Source: Clitoria ternatea
Lineage: Eukaryota; Streptophyta; Magnoliopsida; Fabales; Fabaceae
Length of the DNA: 64,000 bases
Direction: 5' to 3'
NCBI GenBank assembly: GCA_037962975.1
Contig: CM075670.1
Coordinates: 230,572,242 to 230,636,241 of the forward strand
Shown one piece after another: positions 1 to 11,764 of the stretch. A program made the position numbers and the translations under genes. Below the pieces are notes generated by a model. That model was not told the origin of the DNA. It worked only from the letters and a program-made list of their open reading frames with translations, and made no database searches. How positions within the stretch are numbered: position 1 is the first letter of the stretch; every line of letters starts with the position of its first letter.

Positions 1-127
1 TCACGCGTAGCGTCCCACTAATGCGTAGCGTGAGGATGAACTGTGAGCCCACGCGTAGCGTCCCACAGACGCGTAGCGTGGGCAGAACAGGCTGACGCGT
101 AGCGTTACACCACGCATAGCGTCAGCC
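1..127. repeat. Array of paired GCGTAGCGT words forming three hairpin units
   Basis: Six copies of an ACGCGTAGCGT-like word occur in three pairs. The outer flanks of each pair are complementary: TCACGC (1-6) with GCGTGA (28-33); GCCCACGC (47-54) with GCGTGGGC (76-83); GGCTGACGC (90-98) with GCGTCAGCC (119-127). Inside each unit the inner halves of the words can also pair, giving a stem with a 3x3 GTA bulge. The same words recur in the LTR at 3256-3574, which ties both arrays to one retroelement. Confidence 0.75.
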
Positions 128-475
128 TCTGTTTTTAATTTTTGTTAATTTATGTTGTGTGTTTGTTTGTTGTTTTCTTTTTTATTAATAAATTTTCATA
201 TTTAATATTTGTTATACTTTCTTGCATAAAAATATAAAAATAAGTTTGTATAAATTTTGAATAAATTGTATTTTGTTTTGAAAATTTGAAAATATGTGTG
301 TTACTTTCTTTAAAAATCATAAAAATACAAAAATATGTTGTGGTGTATTTGAATTTCAATTTTAGAAAAACCAAAAATATTTTTGTTTTAAATTTTATGG
401 ATTGATTGTATAGGATTGTTAATATGTGATTTACTTTTTAATGTTTGTTTAATTTTAAAATTTTACTTTTTGCAG

Positions 476-1782
476 ATGGCACCAAGGAAATCCATTCCCA
501 CTGCTGGTCCCTCTAAAAGACAGAGGAAGACCACGGATACTGACACCACCTCTGAGGATCCTGATCTTCAGGGACAGGAGGTGTTAGGACCGAGGGATCC
601 CACCAGATTTCGCACTGATGCGAAATGGGCACGATTTCATCAAATCAAAGGCCAAAGACTTATCTGGGAGAGGGTCCTTGATTTGAGTGCAGGAGATTAC
701 CCTGAGCTTCAGGATGGAGTTCAGCAGAAGAGATGGGGACCTCTATTCTCTCTACCTACTGAGGGGGACCCCATCTTAGTGATGGAATTTTATGCAAATG
801 CCTTCAGGACTCGCCAGGACGCACCGAGCATAGGGCAGCAGCGGACGAGTTGGGTGAGGGGCCGGCATATTTCATATGACCAGGACACTATCAGCACCCT
901 ATTGGGTAACCCTTGGGAGCCTACTCCCGAGAATGACACTTGTTTCTGGAAGGAAAACAGAAACAAGATTGCTGCTGAGGGAGAGTTAGGATACTCCCTC
1001 GAGGAGGTTGCTCATTTCTTGAGCAAGGATGGAATCTTTTTCAACCTGAGTAGGGTTGGAAGGAGTCCATCTAACCTCCTAAAGAACCAGCTGACCCCCA
1101 TAGCCCAGGCATGGTCCCACCTCATGCTTCATAATATCACTCCTGTCACCCACCTTTCATCTCTTCCAGTTGAGCGTTGTTGCCTTCTCTATTCTATCCT
1201 ACAGGGCCATACTATTGATATTACTGAGCTTATATCCGAGCAGATTGACTTTTATGCCCTTGGGTATAAAGTGAATCGCCCCATTCCATTTCCTCTCATC
1301 ATATCTGCCTTACTGAGGAGACAGGGAGTCATTGTACCTTCACTAGAGTTCACTAGTTCTTCAGGGAGAGTCCCTAAAGTTCTAGTGAACAGAGACTATT
1401 TTGTGCAGCAGTGCGAGCTTCCACCACTAGAGCAGGAGGCTCAGCCCAGACCTAGGAGGAGGAGACCACCAGTGCAGCCTTCATCTACTGATGTTGTCAC
1501 ATAGGGCTTTGCCTGGATATCACTTGAGCATCAGCATATGATGCAGAGATGGTTGCCACTCACAGAGCTTATATTCATCTTCACGATGAATTTTATCAGT
1601 ACAGGTTACAGGGAGAGGGAGCATCTTATGTTACCCCGGCCGAGTTTGCAGCACATGTAGCTTGGCCCGAAGATTTACATACCTACCCTGAGACTGGTGG
1701 ATCTTCTGGTGCACAGGATGACTCTGATGGCGATGGTGATGATGAGGAGGAGGAGCATGATGATGATCAGATGGAGGATTGA
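476..1782 (+). pseudogene. Env-like/'putative plant transposon protein' ORF of an Athila/Tat-type retrotransposon, broken
   Basis: The reading frame starts at ATG 476, directly after a pyrimidine-rich TTTTTGCAG splice-acceptor-like site, so an upstream ATG at 416 is probably intronic. It encodes 342 residues to a TAG at 1502. The protein has a basic N-terminus (APRKS...SKRQRK) and a central region of the kind annotated in plants as 'putative plant transposon protein' (WVRGRHISYD, LGNPWEP, TPIAQAWSHLMLHNI). After the TAG the same frame continues with HQHMMQRW, then the similarity moves to another frame at about 1549 (VATHRAYIHLHDEFYQY) and ends in an acidic tail (DDEEEEHDDDQMED) at 1782. One stop plus one frameshift therefore disable it. 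Athila/Calypso-type elements place a spliced extra ORF after pol. The lineage assignment is by general resemblance only. Confidence 0.6.
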
Positions 1783-3060
1783 TGATGCCATCTTCTTATT
1801 TCTTGCATTTACTTTGAGTACAGTTGTTTTTAGTTTATATTTACATTTACATTTACATTTACACTTTATATTATGGTATTTTATAATGTGTGGTGTGTTT
1901 TTACGTAATTATTTGTTTTTGCATATTTTATTCAAAAAATAATTCAAAAATAAAATTTATCTTTTAATAAATCAATCAAATTTTTGTTAGTAAGTCAATT
2001 TATACACTTAGAGTTTTTACACAATAACACCAATTTTGTAAAAATCAATTATCGATTCTTTTTAACTTAGGAGTTTTGATAAATTTAATTATAATAAGTT
2101 CATCAACTATCAAGCAAATTTTGATAACCCGGTGAGCAGAGAGATCTTATTAAACACTTGAGGGTTTAATCGACATATTTTCAATTCGAATTGATTTTGC
2201 TTTAATCTCTGATTTATGTTGTTGTACAGAGAATTCAGGAAAATGATCAAGACACATTTATTGGTGAAACGAAACCTTGGGCCAAACAGCTTACCTTGGT
2301 AAAAAAAAATTTTTTTATCCTTTGCAAGCCAATTTGAGCCTAAAATAAAATTCTTTGGTACCCTTAAAACCTAAATTTGTTTTAACCATTCCCTATACTT
2401 GATTGATTAAAAGAGCAATTAAAATAAATGAAAAATCTTTTGAGTGTTCTCACAAAAATGGGGAGTGAAAATAAGCAACTTGATTCTTTTCAAAAAGAAA
2501 ATATGGAAAAGAAAAGTCAAAAATAGTGAAAAGAATCAAGTTGGGGGTATTTATTTTTCATCAATAAAAGAAAATGAGAAGTTTGGGTCAAGAGAAAGCC
2601 TAAGAATTATAAAAATGCTCTTTTATGATTTCAATTTTTTTTGAATTCCAAGAAAAACCATTGATTCTTGTAAACCAAGCCTCATTACAACCCGTGAAAA
2701 GACCTTGTGATTTCTGAATTAACTCTGTATAAATAACCATTGATTAGATGACAAACAAAGTTAAATTCGTTTGATTTTATGATTGATTGAGTGAAACAGG
2801 TTACCAATTGCATAGAGATAAACACTTGTGAGGTAAGCCTGAAATTCTGCTTGGTTGTTAATAGAATATTGTAAATAATTTTATCATTAAACCGTTGTTA
2901 TATTTGATATCAATTTTTGATTATTACAAATTAGTTAAATTGTGTAATTATTTTTTGTGGTAAATTCTCGGACTAACTTAAAAATTTGATTCCAAATTTT
3001 TATTTTTTCTTATTTTTCTCTCTTACTCGAGGACGAGCAATGTCTCAAGTTGGGGGTATT
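1783..3060 (+). other. Non-coding 3' internal region of the retroelement, ending in a polypurine tract
   Basis: AT-rich DNA without a convincing gene lies between the env-like ORF and the LTR. It ends with CAAGTTGGGGGTATT (about 3046-3060), a purine-rich tract directly before the LTR start. A second copy of CAAGTTGGGGGTATTT occurs at about 2537. This long non-coding 3' segment is usual for Athila/Tat elements. Confidence 0.5.
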
Positions 3061-4582
3061 TGTTAGTCCTCAAATTTTCAATAAAAGCTTGAACAAAAAT
3101 TTCATAAAAATTATAAAAATTAGTTTAATTTGTTAGAAAATTAGGATTTAAATTCAATAAATGGATGTTGTTGGAAATAATCTGCCCTTGATCAATTTTC
3201 TCCAGTTTTGCAGTGAAAAAGTTAAGAAATCAAGAGAAAATTACACTGGAGGAGCTGACGCGTAGCCTCATCCCACGCGTAGCATCAACAGCTATTTTTG
3301 ATGCTGACGCTACGCGTCCTAGCCACACGTAGCGTCAATGCTGTGCAGGCTCCACTTCCAGCTTGGTTAGGCACTCAGCTTTGACCCAATAATGGTCATC
3401 CCACTCAGCACCAAGGGCCATCCCACTCAACACAAATGGCTAAAACATAGTGGAGACACGTCCAAGTGGCCAAGCATGATCCATTTTTATAATTTGTAGT
3501 GGCCATTATCAGCTGTTTAATGGAAGCTGAGTCAGGGGCCTGACGCGTAGCGTCACACTGACGCGTAGCATCAGCACCCTTGCTCAGCCCTATAAATAGA
3601 GTCATCCAACACCATTCTAAGCATCCCTTTCACAGCATTTCATTCTCTTCTTTTCTCTCTTGTGCTCGATTTTGAGTACTTCTTTTGTGAGTTGTAGTTC
3701 TAGAATAGTTTTCTAGATACTTGAGTATGTTTCGGTGTATTATGATCGTTGTATCGTGAAGTTTCCATCGTCTTCGTAATGTCAAACTCAGTAAGTGTTG
3801 TTTTTACTTTCACCATGTGTAACTAATCTGTTTATGTTGGAATTGGTGAACTAATCTATTGAGTATAATGTTGTGAATTCGACCTCTGCATGTTTATGAT
3901 TCAAGTCCATGTTAGTATTTCAACCTTTTATTAATATGAACGTCAAACGAGAGAATGATTTTCATGTGTATTGAAACTTGTTTTATTAGTATGAATGTCA
4001 AACGGGAGAATGATTGTTCATGCCGTATTGAAACTTGTTTTGACAAAAGTAAAAAGTTGAAATACCCTTGGTATCTCAATTCTATAGGGGTTGTTAACCA
4101 TTGTTGCCATAAGGCCAGGTCTTAATGCAAGTTTTTACTGAGAAATCTCACGAGGGATCGGACTTTACGGTGAATTCTTAGAATTTATATCACGAGGGAT
4201 CGGTTATAATGATTTTAAGCTGCAATGACATGAAACTTGATGATTAAATATGCATGTCTTGAGTTCCTCATTGTTATTCTAGATTAGGGATCCAATTTCC
4301 AACATAATTTGTTTATCTGTGTTTATCTCAAGTATCTTACCTATTCTAGATTGCAACTCGGCTTTTTAGATAGATTTTATTTTCTTTTATCTTATGAACC
4401 ACTCAATCATGCTAACCTGTGAATATTGTATAAATTATATATAAATCATTCTTTTGTTTATAACTTCCTTCACATTTACCATAGTAAATAGAAAATTACT
4501 GTTGTTATTGGACTTTCAATCCCAGTGGAACGATATCTAAATTTTGAAAACTACAAACGATTGGTGCGCTTGCCAATTAACA
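3061..4582 (+). mobile_element. LTR of the Athila/Tat-like retroelement (3' LTR)
   Basis: The LTR begins TGTTAGTCC immediately after the polypurine tract and probably ends ...AATTAACA, giving terminal inverted repeats TGTTA/TAACA and a length near 1.5 kb. A promoter TATAAATA lies at 3591-3598. The GCGTAGCGT hairpin array occupies the U3 part upstream of it. The 3' boundary is uncertain: after 4582 comes ACGCTATCGCCGGGTT (about 4610-4625), which resembles the primer-binding region that follows a 5' LTR in such elements, before CACTA sequence starts near 4640. Confidence 0.55.
3256..3574. repeat. Second GCGTAGCGT hairpin array, in LTR U3
   Basis: Three more two-word units occur. Their arms are TGACGC (3256-3261) with GCATCA (3282-3287), TGACGC (3305-3310) with GCGTCA (3332-3337), and CTGACGC (3540-3546) with GCATCAG (3568-3574). 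In two units the right arm has one G-to-A change. The last unit ends 17 bp before the TATA box at 3591. Confidence 0.65.
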
Positions 4583-4639
4583 ACCCGGTGGTGGAAACGA
4601 ACTGTTGAGACGCTATCGCCGGGTTAAAATGTGGGCATA

Positions 4640-5248
4640 TGCATGTATCTTCGTATACTCCAATCCCATAGGACACAACACATTTTTAGCCTCATAGTTA
4701 CGATTTGGAAACGTGTTACCAACTGGGAGCATTTATTTCAACAACTTAAGCAAATCAATGAAACTTTTATCTGTCCACCCATTTATTGCCTTCAAATTAA
4801 ACAATCGTAAAACTACTGTCAACCTCATGAAATTGGCACAATTCAGATACAACGGCTTCTCAGAATCCCTACACAGAGTCGCATATACATGAGCTCTCTT
4901 AAAACTTTCTACCCCCACATCACGGATCATATCCTCAAGTCGGTCATCTATGTCGTCATCAACTTCATGCGCAAAGCGTTGGTTTTTTGTTTGAAAACTA
5001 GTACTTGGCACCTCAACTAGTTCACCATGCCATATCCATCGGATATAAGACTAAAGAAAACCATCATACAACAGATGTTCTCGCACCTCTTCCAATTCTA
5101 GTCGATGCATGTTCAAGCATTTAACACAAGAGCAAAAATACTTTCCATTCACCTCTTCAGCATTTCGTATCACGAATTCTATGAATGTTTCGACTCCACC
5201 CTCATACTGTGGACTTATACGTGATGCAGTTATCCAACTTCGATCCAT
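4640..5248 (-). pseudogene. CACTA (En/Spm) TNP2-type transposase, N-terminal fragment
   Basis: On the minus strand the frame starts at ATG 5248 with MDRSWITASRISPQYEGGVE. This is the start of the transposase-associated domain found at the N-terminus of plant CACTA transposases, followed by the conserved C-x-C-xx-C pattern (FCSCVKCLN) and, after an in-frame stop, the SYIRWIWHGE segment. A further block matches the TNP2 pattern LRLFNLKAINGWTDKSF and, past another stop near 4735, NYEAKNVLCPMGLEYTKIH. The match stops at about 4640, beside the retrotransposon LTR, so the catalytic part is absent here. In-frame stops make it non-functional. The retroelement probably inserted into, or recombined with, this CACTA element. 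Confidence 0.75.
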
Positions 5249-6480
5249 ACCTACTGTTTACAATACCAACAAATTTAACGGTGCAATGAATCTCACTTTC
5301 TTTACAAAGGTGGTGGTCCTACCTATTTAGGATGATTATTTTTCTATACTTCATAACTGCATACAACTTAGGAGTTATTTTAAAATTTGATAAAATTTTG
5401 GTAGCATTTCACATTGGTCTCTAACTACACGAAATGAAAGTGGTGACATCAAATTCAACCACAATCAAATATGCACCCAGAGAATAATACAAAACTTAAC
5501 TAACCAAAAACTTGATCAAATTTTAAAATAAGTCCTAACTTGTACATAGCAATGATGCATAAAAAAATTGTTCATCCCAAACTGTCCAAACAGACAATTT
5601 AAGATTCAACACGGACGATGAAATCAATTAATTTAATTACCATTTGTGTCGAATCTGAAACGGGAAACTATGGTTCACTCATAAATAAAATGGACTAAAA
5701 CTTATCAGGAACTAATAATATAAAAATAAAAATTAAGCTAAACAAAATTAGCAACACCAAATTAAAATTCTAATTAAAGGCAGTAAACATGTGATTATGC
5801 TCTACGTATTATGCTCTAAGTGTTTTGAGGAATTGGATTCAGATGGTAATAGTAATTAGGACTATTTATTTTATTATTTAAAAATGATTAATCTAACAAA
5901 TTTATATCTAACAATGATTATGGTGTTTGCACACACTTTTATTATTTAAATCACTATATGATTTAGTATTATTAAGACCAAGTTTGGAATTCTTTTTTAT
6001 TAAATGATTGATATACAAGGGGTACTATATAACAAAGCTATAATCTGTTATAATAACCATATTATGGCTTCAAATTAATGATTCTTTAATTAATTAACGA
6101 CAATAGTTAATTGACAAGGGGTACTATATAAACAAAGCTATAATATGTAATTTCTTCATATTATTGAATTTTTTTAATGATTGAAATTAAGACAATTATT
6201 CAATGTTTAAAAAATATAACATTTCATCACTAATAATTATATGATTTTTTATAATAATTACATTTTTTAATTAAGATTTTTAAAGGAAATAACCAAAGCC
6301 CAAATGAAGCATTAATGATATTTTTTTATAATAATTACATTTTTTTATTCTAATTTTTTATCCATGTTTAGTGCATTTATAAATCAGGAGTGCTTTATTT
6401 ATTACTTAAGAATTTTTACCCTTGTAATCTTAGAAACTACAGTGATTAAGTTAAGAAATAAAATAATTAAACTAAAAAAT
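5249..6480 (-). other. Probable 5' untranslated/upstream region of the CACTA element, then AT-rich DNA
   Basis: No gene is visible. The part next to the transposase ATG includes a near-palindrome around 5578-5601 (AAACTGTCCA and its partner), of a kind I associate with the 5' region of plant CACTA elements. Beyond about 5860 the sequence is very AT-rich up to the MULE target site. Confidence 0.35.
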
Positions 6481-6695
6481 GACAAAACCCCCTATTTGGT
6501 CCCTAACTTTTTCAAAATCGGACACTTAGGTCCTCCATTTTATAAATTGACCCTGTTGATCCCTTTCTTCTTCACTGTCGGACACCAAGGTCCCCACCGT
6601 CAATATACTTTACAACGACGTCAAAGTTTGGTGACATGACCGTTTAAATCCAGGCTGTCATGCCACATAGGGGTTAAAACGACATCGTTTCATGC
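6481..6695 (+). repeat. Left TIR of the MULE
   Basis: This stretch matches the reverse complement of 11765-11975 along its length with scattered substitutions. It covers the CCCCCTATTTGGTCCCT start, the TCCTCCATTTTATAAATTGA block and the TTAAAACGACRYCGTTT inner end. Confidence 0.85.
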
Positions 6696-6953
6696 CAGAT
6701 GGGTAAAATCAAAATAAGTAAAAATTCTCTCCTTTGTTGATTCCCTTTAGAAATCCCTAACCCATTTTCGATACCAACTCTTCGATTGCATTTAGGAATC
6801 CCAAACCCATTTTCGATACTCACTCTTCGTTTGCCTTCAGAAATTGCCTCCTTTCACTCTCATCTTCTGGAACCGTGGTCATCTATTTTCGATACCCACT
6901 CTCACGAGGAGCAACACCAGTGTTGGTCGAAGAATACATCACAGTCGATAGAA

Positions 6954-9900
6954 ATGGGAGATTCCGTGGAGGTCAGTATTCTTTGGTTTTTCTTCTAGAT
7001 AAACTTAGGTAGGGGTGTATGTTTGGAACCTTTAGGGGTTTAGAGTTTCAGACAATTGGGGGTTTGTATTTCGAACTACTAGGTCAATTTTTTTTTGCTT
7101 TTGTTTTTGGGTTAAACTTTCTTATAGAGGAGAACAAGGTTATGTGGTCCTGTAAACATGCATTGGATTCCTGTACTTTCATTGTCTTTTCCTATCATGC
7201 TGTGAATTGTTTACTTTTTGTGGTCCCCCATGTGCGTGCATTGTTTGTATATGTCATATTTTAGTATTATTTTAATGAGTAATAAATATTTATTTTGTTT
7301 GATTTATTTGGGTAGTAAATCAAGCTTAGTCTACATTATGGTGGTAGGTTTGTAGTCAACAGTGTTGGTGAGAAGGATAAATGGGAGAAAGTTGAGGTTT
7401 GGGGGGAGGTGGACCTAGATTATATTGGTTGTTTTGTTTTTAATAGATTTGGTGAGAATAATGGGTATGATAGCAAATGTAAGATATTTTGGCATGACCC
7501 ATAGTATGGTCTTAATGATGGGTTGAAGGTACTCAGATGTGATAAGGATATCTTAGAAATGGTTTCTTGTGCAAAGTTGAATAAAGGACTAATAGATGTG
7601 TATTTTAAACATCCAATGGATGAGATAAGTATGATGAATATTCATAAAGAAATGATGGTGAAGTTGGTAACATTATACAGGTAGGGGTTCAGTCAGTACA
7701 GGTTGTTGAGAAGATAGTGGTTGATGAGGATGTTGACATGTGCATGGGTGAAGTTGAAGGTCAGGTTCAAGTTAAAGAATAATTAGGTAGTGAGGCTTCA
7801 ATGTAGGGTGAAGACAATAACACTAAGATGGCAGATGTGGAAATTGGGCAGGATATGCAAAAACAGGCTAAAAGTAAGAAAGGGAAAGGAAAGATGAAGG
7901 GGAATGGAAAGTTGAAGGGGAAAGGAAAGTTAAAGGGGAAAGAAGGTGAGAAGAGGAAAGGAAAGATAAAGGATACAAACGAAGGTGGGAGTAAGAAGAG
8001 GAAACCACAAGGGAGGAGAAGGTCAGTTGTTCCTACTATCTTTGACATTGATATAAGGGATGATAGTGAGAATGAAGTTAACCACCTGGGAGGAGATGAT
8101 TGTGAGAATCAAGACACATGGATTTCTGAAGAGTTAAAAACTCCTCAATGTTCAGAAGATGAGGGTGATGGCAGAGAGGTTTATCCTCAATTCAATGAAA
8201 TAGTCACTTTTGGCAATATAAGGTTGGAGTGTGAGATGGAATTTCCATTACTTGAGGTGTTTAAACAGGCTGTGAAAGACTACATTGTACAGGTAGAGAG
8301 AGAAATTAAATGGGTGAAAAATGATAAGGTAAGAGTAAGGGTAAGGTGCAAAGTGAATAATTGTGAATGGAAAGTCTTTTGTAGTCTGAACCCTATCAGG
8401 AAATCATTCTAGATCAAGATATTTAATGATCATCATTCCTGTGCTAGGATGTTTAAGAACTCAGTGTGTGATCAACAATGGGTTACAAGCAAGCTTATGA
8501 ACTTTATGAGGAGGTATCGAAATGTTAAGCACTCTAAGGTTTATGATCTTTTTAGAGAAAAGTACAAGGTGAAGTTGGAGAACAAAATGATCTACATATC
8601 AATGAAGAGGTCCAGAGAAGTAATTGAGGGTTGTGAAAAAGAACAATTTGCTATGGATCCTGGATCCACTATAAAGATGGAGTGTTAACCTCAACCAGAA
8701 GGTTCACCCATTTTTGATAGGTTGTACATATGTTTGAAGGGATGTAGAGATGGTTTTATAGCCTGTCAAAGACCTTTGGTGGGATTGGATGGGTGTTTCC
8801 TTAAAGCTTACTACAGGGGTCAGCTTTTAGTTGTTTTGGGTCAGGATACCAACAACCATATATGGCCTATAGCATATGGTGTGTGTCAGGTAGAGAATAA
8901 GGACAATTGGAAATGGTTTCTGGAACTGTTCCATGAAGATATTGGTGATTATAAAGAATGAAAGCTTACCTTCATGAGTGATATGCAAACGGTATTTGAA
9001 CTAAGTTTTTTATGGTTTAGGTATCATATTAATTAGTTTCTAATCATGTTCCTTACTTTGTAGGGGCTTATCCCAGCACTTCAAGAGGTCATGCCTAGTG
9101 TGCCACATAGGTTTTATGTGTGGCACCTCTGGCAAAATTTCTTAAAGCAATGGAAAGGAGCAGAGCTGAGGTCCCTGTTATGGCAGGCTGCAAGATCAAC
9201 TACCTCCACCCAATTTCAAGGAAACATGGTAAAGATAAGACAGATTAATCAAGAGGCATGGATATATCTGTCAAGGTTCCCAAAGGAATCCTAGAGCAAG
9301 GCTTTCTTTGATGAGAATTGTAAGGTGGATAGCATAACAAATAATAATTATGAGGTACTGAACTCCAAATTGGTGCATGCTAGAGGCAAACCTATTGTGA
9401 CTATGCTTGAAGAAGTAAGGACATACATTATGGTCACAATAGGCAACCATAAGGTAAAGTTGACAGGGCATGTGGGGTAGCTACCACTAATTTAGCAAAG
9501 TAAGTTGGAGAAAGAAAAAGTTACAAGTAACAATTGGAATGTTATGTGGAAAGGTAACTTAAGCTTTTTTTTAATGGATTTTCATTTGGCTGTTTGATTA
9601 AATTGAATTTTCATTTGTTATTTAAATTGGAATTTCAATTAATTTTTAAATGACTACAAATAGGTGATGGAGGGATTGAAAAATATGAGGTAAGTTGTTA
9701 CCCTACAAGGGTAGCAGTAAATCTTGGGACCCAAGAATGCACATGCAAGATATGGCAGTTGACAGGTATGTGATTTCATTTGGCTGTAACTAATATCGCT
9801 TCATGCGACTAATAAACTATTTTTTTGCCTATAGGGATGCCCTGCAGACATGCTTGTGCAGCCATAGCTGAGAAGGGAGAACAAGCAGAAGACCATTGCC

Positions 9901-10428
9901 ATGTTGGTCTAACGATGGTTGCCTGGAATGCAACATATGAGCATCATGTTGAGTCAGTCCCTGGCTCAGAGTTCTGGGAGAAGACAGGGTATATCCCACC
10001 AATAACTTCTTCCATTACAAATACAGTTGGCAAGCCTAAAAAACAGAGATGAAAGGTAGGTGAGACTAGTAGACAGACTGCTGCCAAAGGTAAGGACAAA
10101 AATAGGAAAGAATCTGGAAAAACAAAAACCATTAAGATGAAGAGAAAAAATCAGCCAAGCAAATGTCGAGAATGTTATGAAATGGGACACAATAGGGCAT
10201 CCTGCCCTATTTCAGCAGAATCAACCAACCAACCTCCTCCTCCTCCTCCTCTTACTCAAGATGTCATTGATACCACCTCTTCGTAACCAATGTCTCAGGC
10301 AGAAGTCACAACCTCTATTAGAAGAAGTCCAAGATTGGCAACCCCCACCAGAACTGCAGCATCACCAAGCCCCACCCGATATAATCTTAGGGGAAACAAA
10401 TGATTATTTTTTGTTGCATATTAATTAG
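6954..10428 (+). pseudogene. mudrA-like MULE transposase, decayed
   Basis: Probable exon 1 is 6954-6971 (MGDSVE, donor GTCAGT). Exon 2 from 7325 encodes an HYGGRFV-type PB1-like N-terminal domain with a TAG at 7501 and a frame change near 7680. A Lys/Gly-rich linker (about 7870-7990) follows. From 7828 to 8991 one frame holds the MuDR DNA-binding region and the start of the MULE transposase domain, interrupted by stops at 8410, 8686 and 8959. GLDGCFLK and SDMQ carry the first two catalytic Asp. An intron runs 8992-9063. The next exon carries more stops (9292, 9478). The SWIM finger (CTC at about 9737 joined by an intron to CRH at about 9840) is intact, and a CCHC knuckle (CRECYEMGHNRASC) lies near 10160-10205. 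The last frame ends near 10428. Confidence 0.85.
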
Positions 10429-11159
10429 TTTGGCTAGTAACCAGGCATGTTGGTTACAACAGGTTATGTTTTGGTGAATTCTCTAGGCTAGGAATACTTT
10501 TGGCACTCAATGACAATTTATGTGCATACTCCAACTTTTGGACATGTTTAATTTAATTTTTACAATGAAGGTTAATTATGCATGTCATCTGGTGAATAAT
10601 CCTTTTGAATGAATATGGAAGGACTGAACCTGATTGAATGATGTCTTATATGCTAAAGTGTGGAAAAGGATTGTATAATGTGCACATAATGATTGTATAA
10701 TATCCTCAACAGTATCACAATAGCAGGGTTGGAAAGTATGGGAGGCAGGGTTATCCTTGATGCCAGATACACAAACTAACAAACATTGTATTTATCATGT
10801 TTCATTCAAAAATTCTTTTTTTAAATCTACATATGTTGACGTGTTATACAATGGGAGCAGTGTTGGAGAAGGAAATAAATTGCACTAAGGCCATTTACTA
10901 CAATTTTCATAACATCAACATGTTCATACATACAACCATACATATACTAAACCATTTGAATAGTTTAACTCAGTCTATGCAGAAACATCCACCATACACA
11001 TTTGATATTCCTAAACCCTAAACAATTACATTACACCCTACATTAAAAGCCTAAACCCCCATCACCTAATTCTAAACCCTACATCTTCAACAACATCAAC
11101 ATAATCCCCATAACAGAAAATAATATAAAAAAACTTTGAGCCATCAAAATCATCTTCAG
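10429..11159. other. MULE inter-gene spacer
   Basis: No coding feature is recognised here. It separates the 3' ends of the transposase and of the opposite-strand GRF gene, so the two genes converge on this spacer. Confidence 0.5.
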
Positions 11160-11597
11160 CTACCCGGCTTCAGTTTGCCTTTCCATGCACAATTTCTTCA
11201 CGACGGACTGCATATGCATCTGCCAATCACCCACTCTATCTTGCATAACTTGAGTCATGCCTTCACAGACCTCCCTACGAACATCATTTCTAAGTCTGGT
11301 CATAACCTCCTCTATCTCTATCAGCTTCATCATGACACTCTTCCTCCATTCTTCATCATGAGCTACTAAGTCCCCATCCACCACCCAGGAAAAGAAATCA
11401 CACTGTGAACCTCAGAGTTAAGGACATGTCCAGAACTCACGATTTGGATTATTCGCCGTTTGGGACACGCGCAACATTGGTGGGTCTCCACACTGACATC
11501 GATGATGTGACATTTCCAAGCTTCGGAGATGGGGCCGATACTGACTGGAGGCTGAGGATGATGTTGAGCGACTATGGTTTTGATTCACACTTTCCAT
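11160..11597 (-). pseudogene. GRF zinc-finger plus coiled-coil protein carried by the MULE
   Basis: On the minus strand a frame from ATG 11597 reads a Ser-rich start (MESVNQNHSRSTSSSASS), then CQCGDPPMLRVSQTANNPNR followed by EFWTCP. This is the first half of a GRF-type zinc finger (CxCG ... T..NP.R.FW.C). A break with two stops at 11410-11422 separates it from SQCDFFSWVVD, the second half carrying the last Cys. About 60 further residues look like a coiled coil (KLIEIEEVMTRLRNDVRREV) and end at TAG 11160. The break could be a 1-nt indel or a lost splice site. The gene is within the MULE TIRs and transcribed toward the transposase. GRF fingers bind nucleic acid in other proteins; a role in transposition is inference. 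Confidence 0.7.
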
Positions 11598-11764
11598 TGA
11601 CAGTGGGTATCAAAGGGAATTTCTCAAGGCAATCACAAATGGATAGTGGGATGGGAGTTAAAGTTTCAAACCCTAGCACAATTTCAATGAAATGGAAGGG
11701 GGCAAGGTTTGGTGAATGGAATCTGAACGAAGAAGGGAAGTTTTATTTACGATTTCCATTTGCA

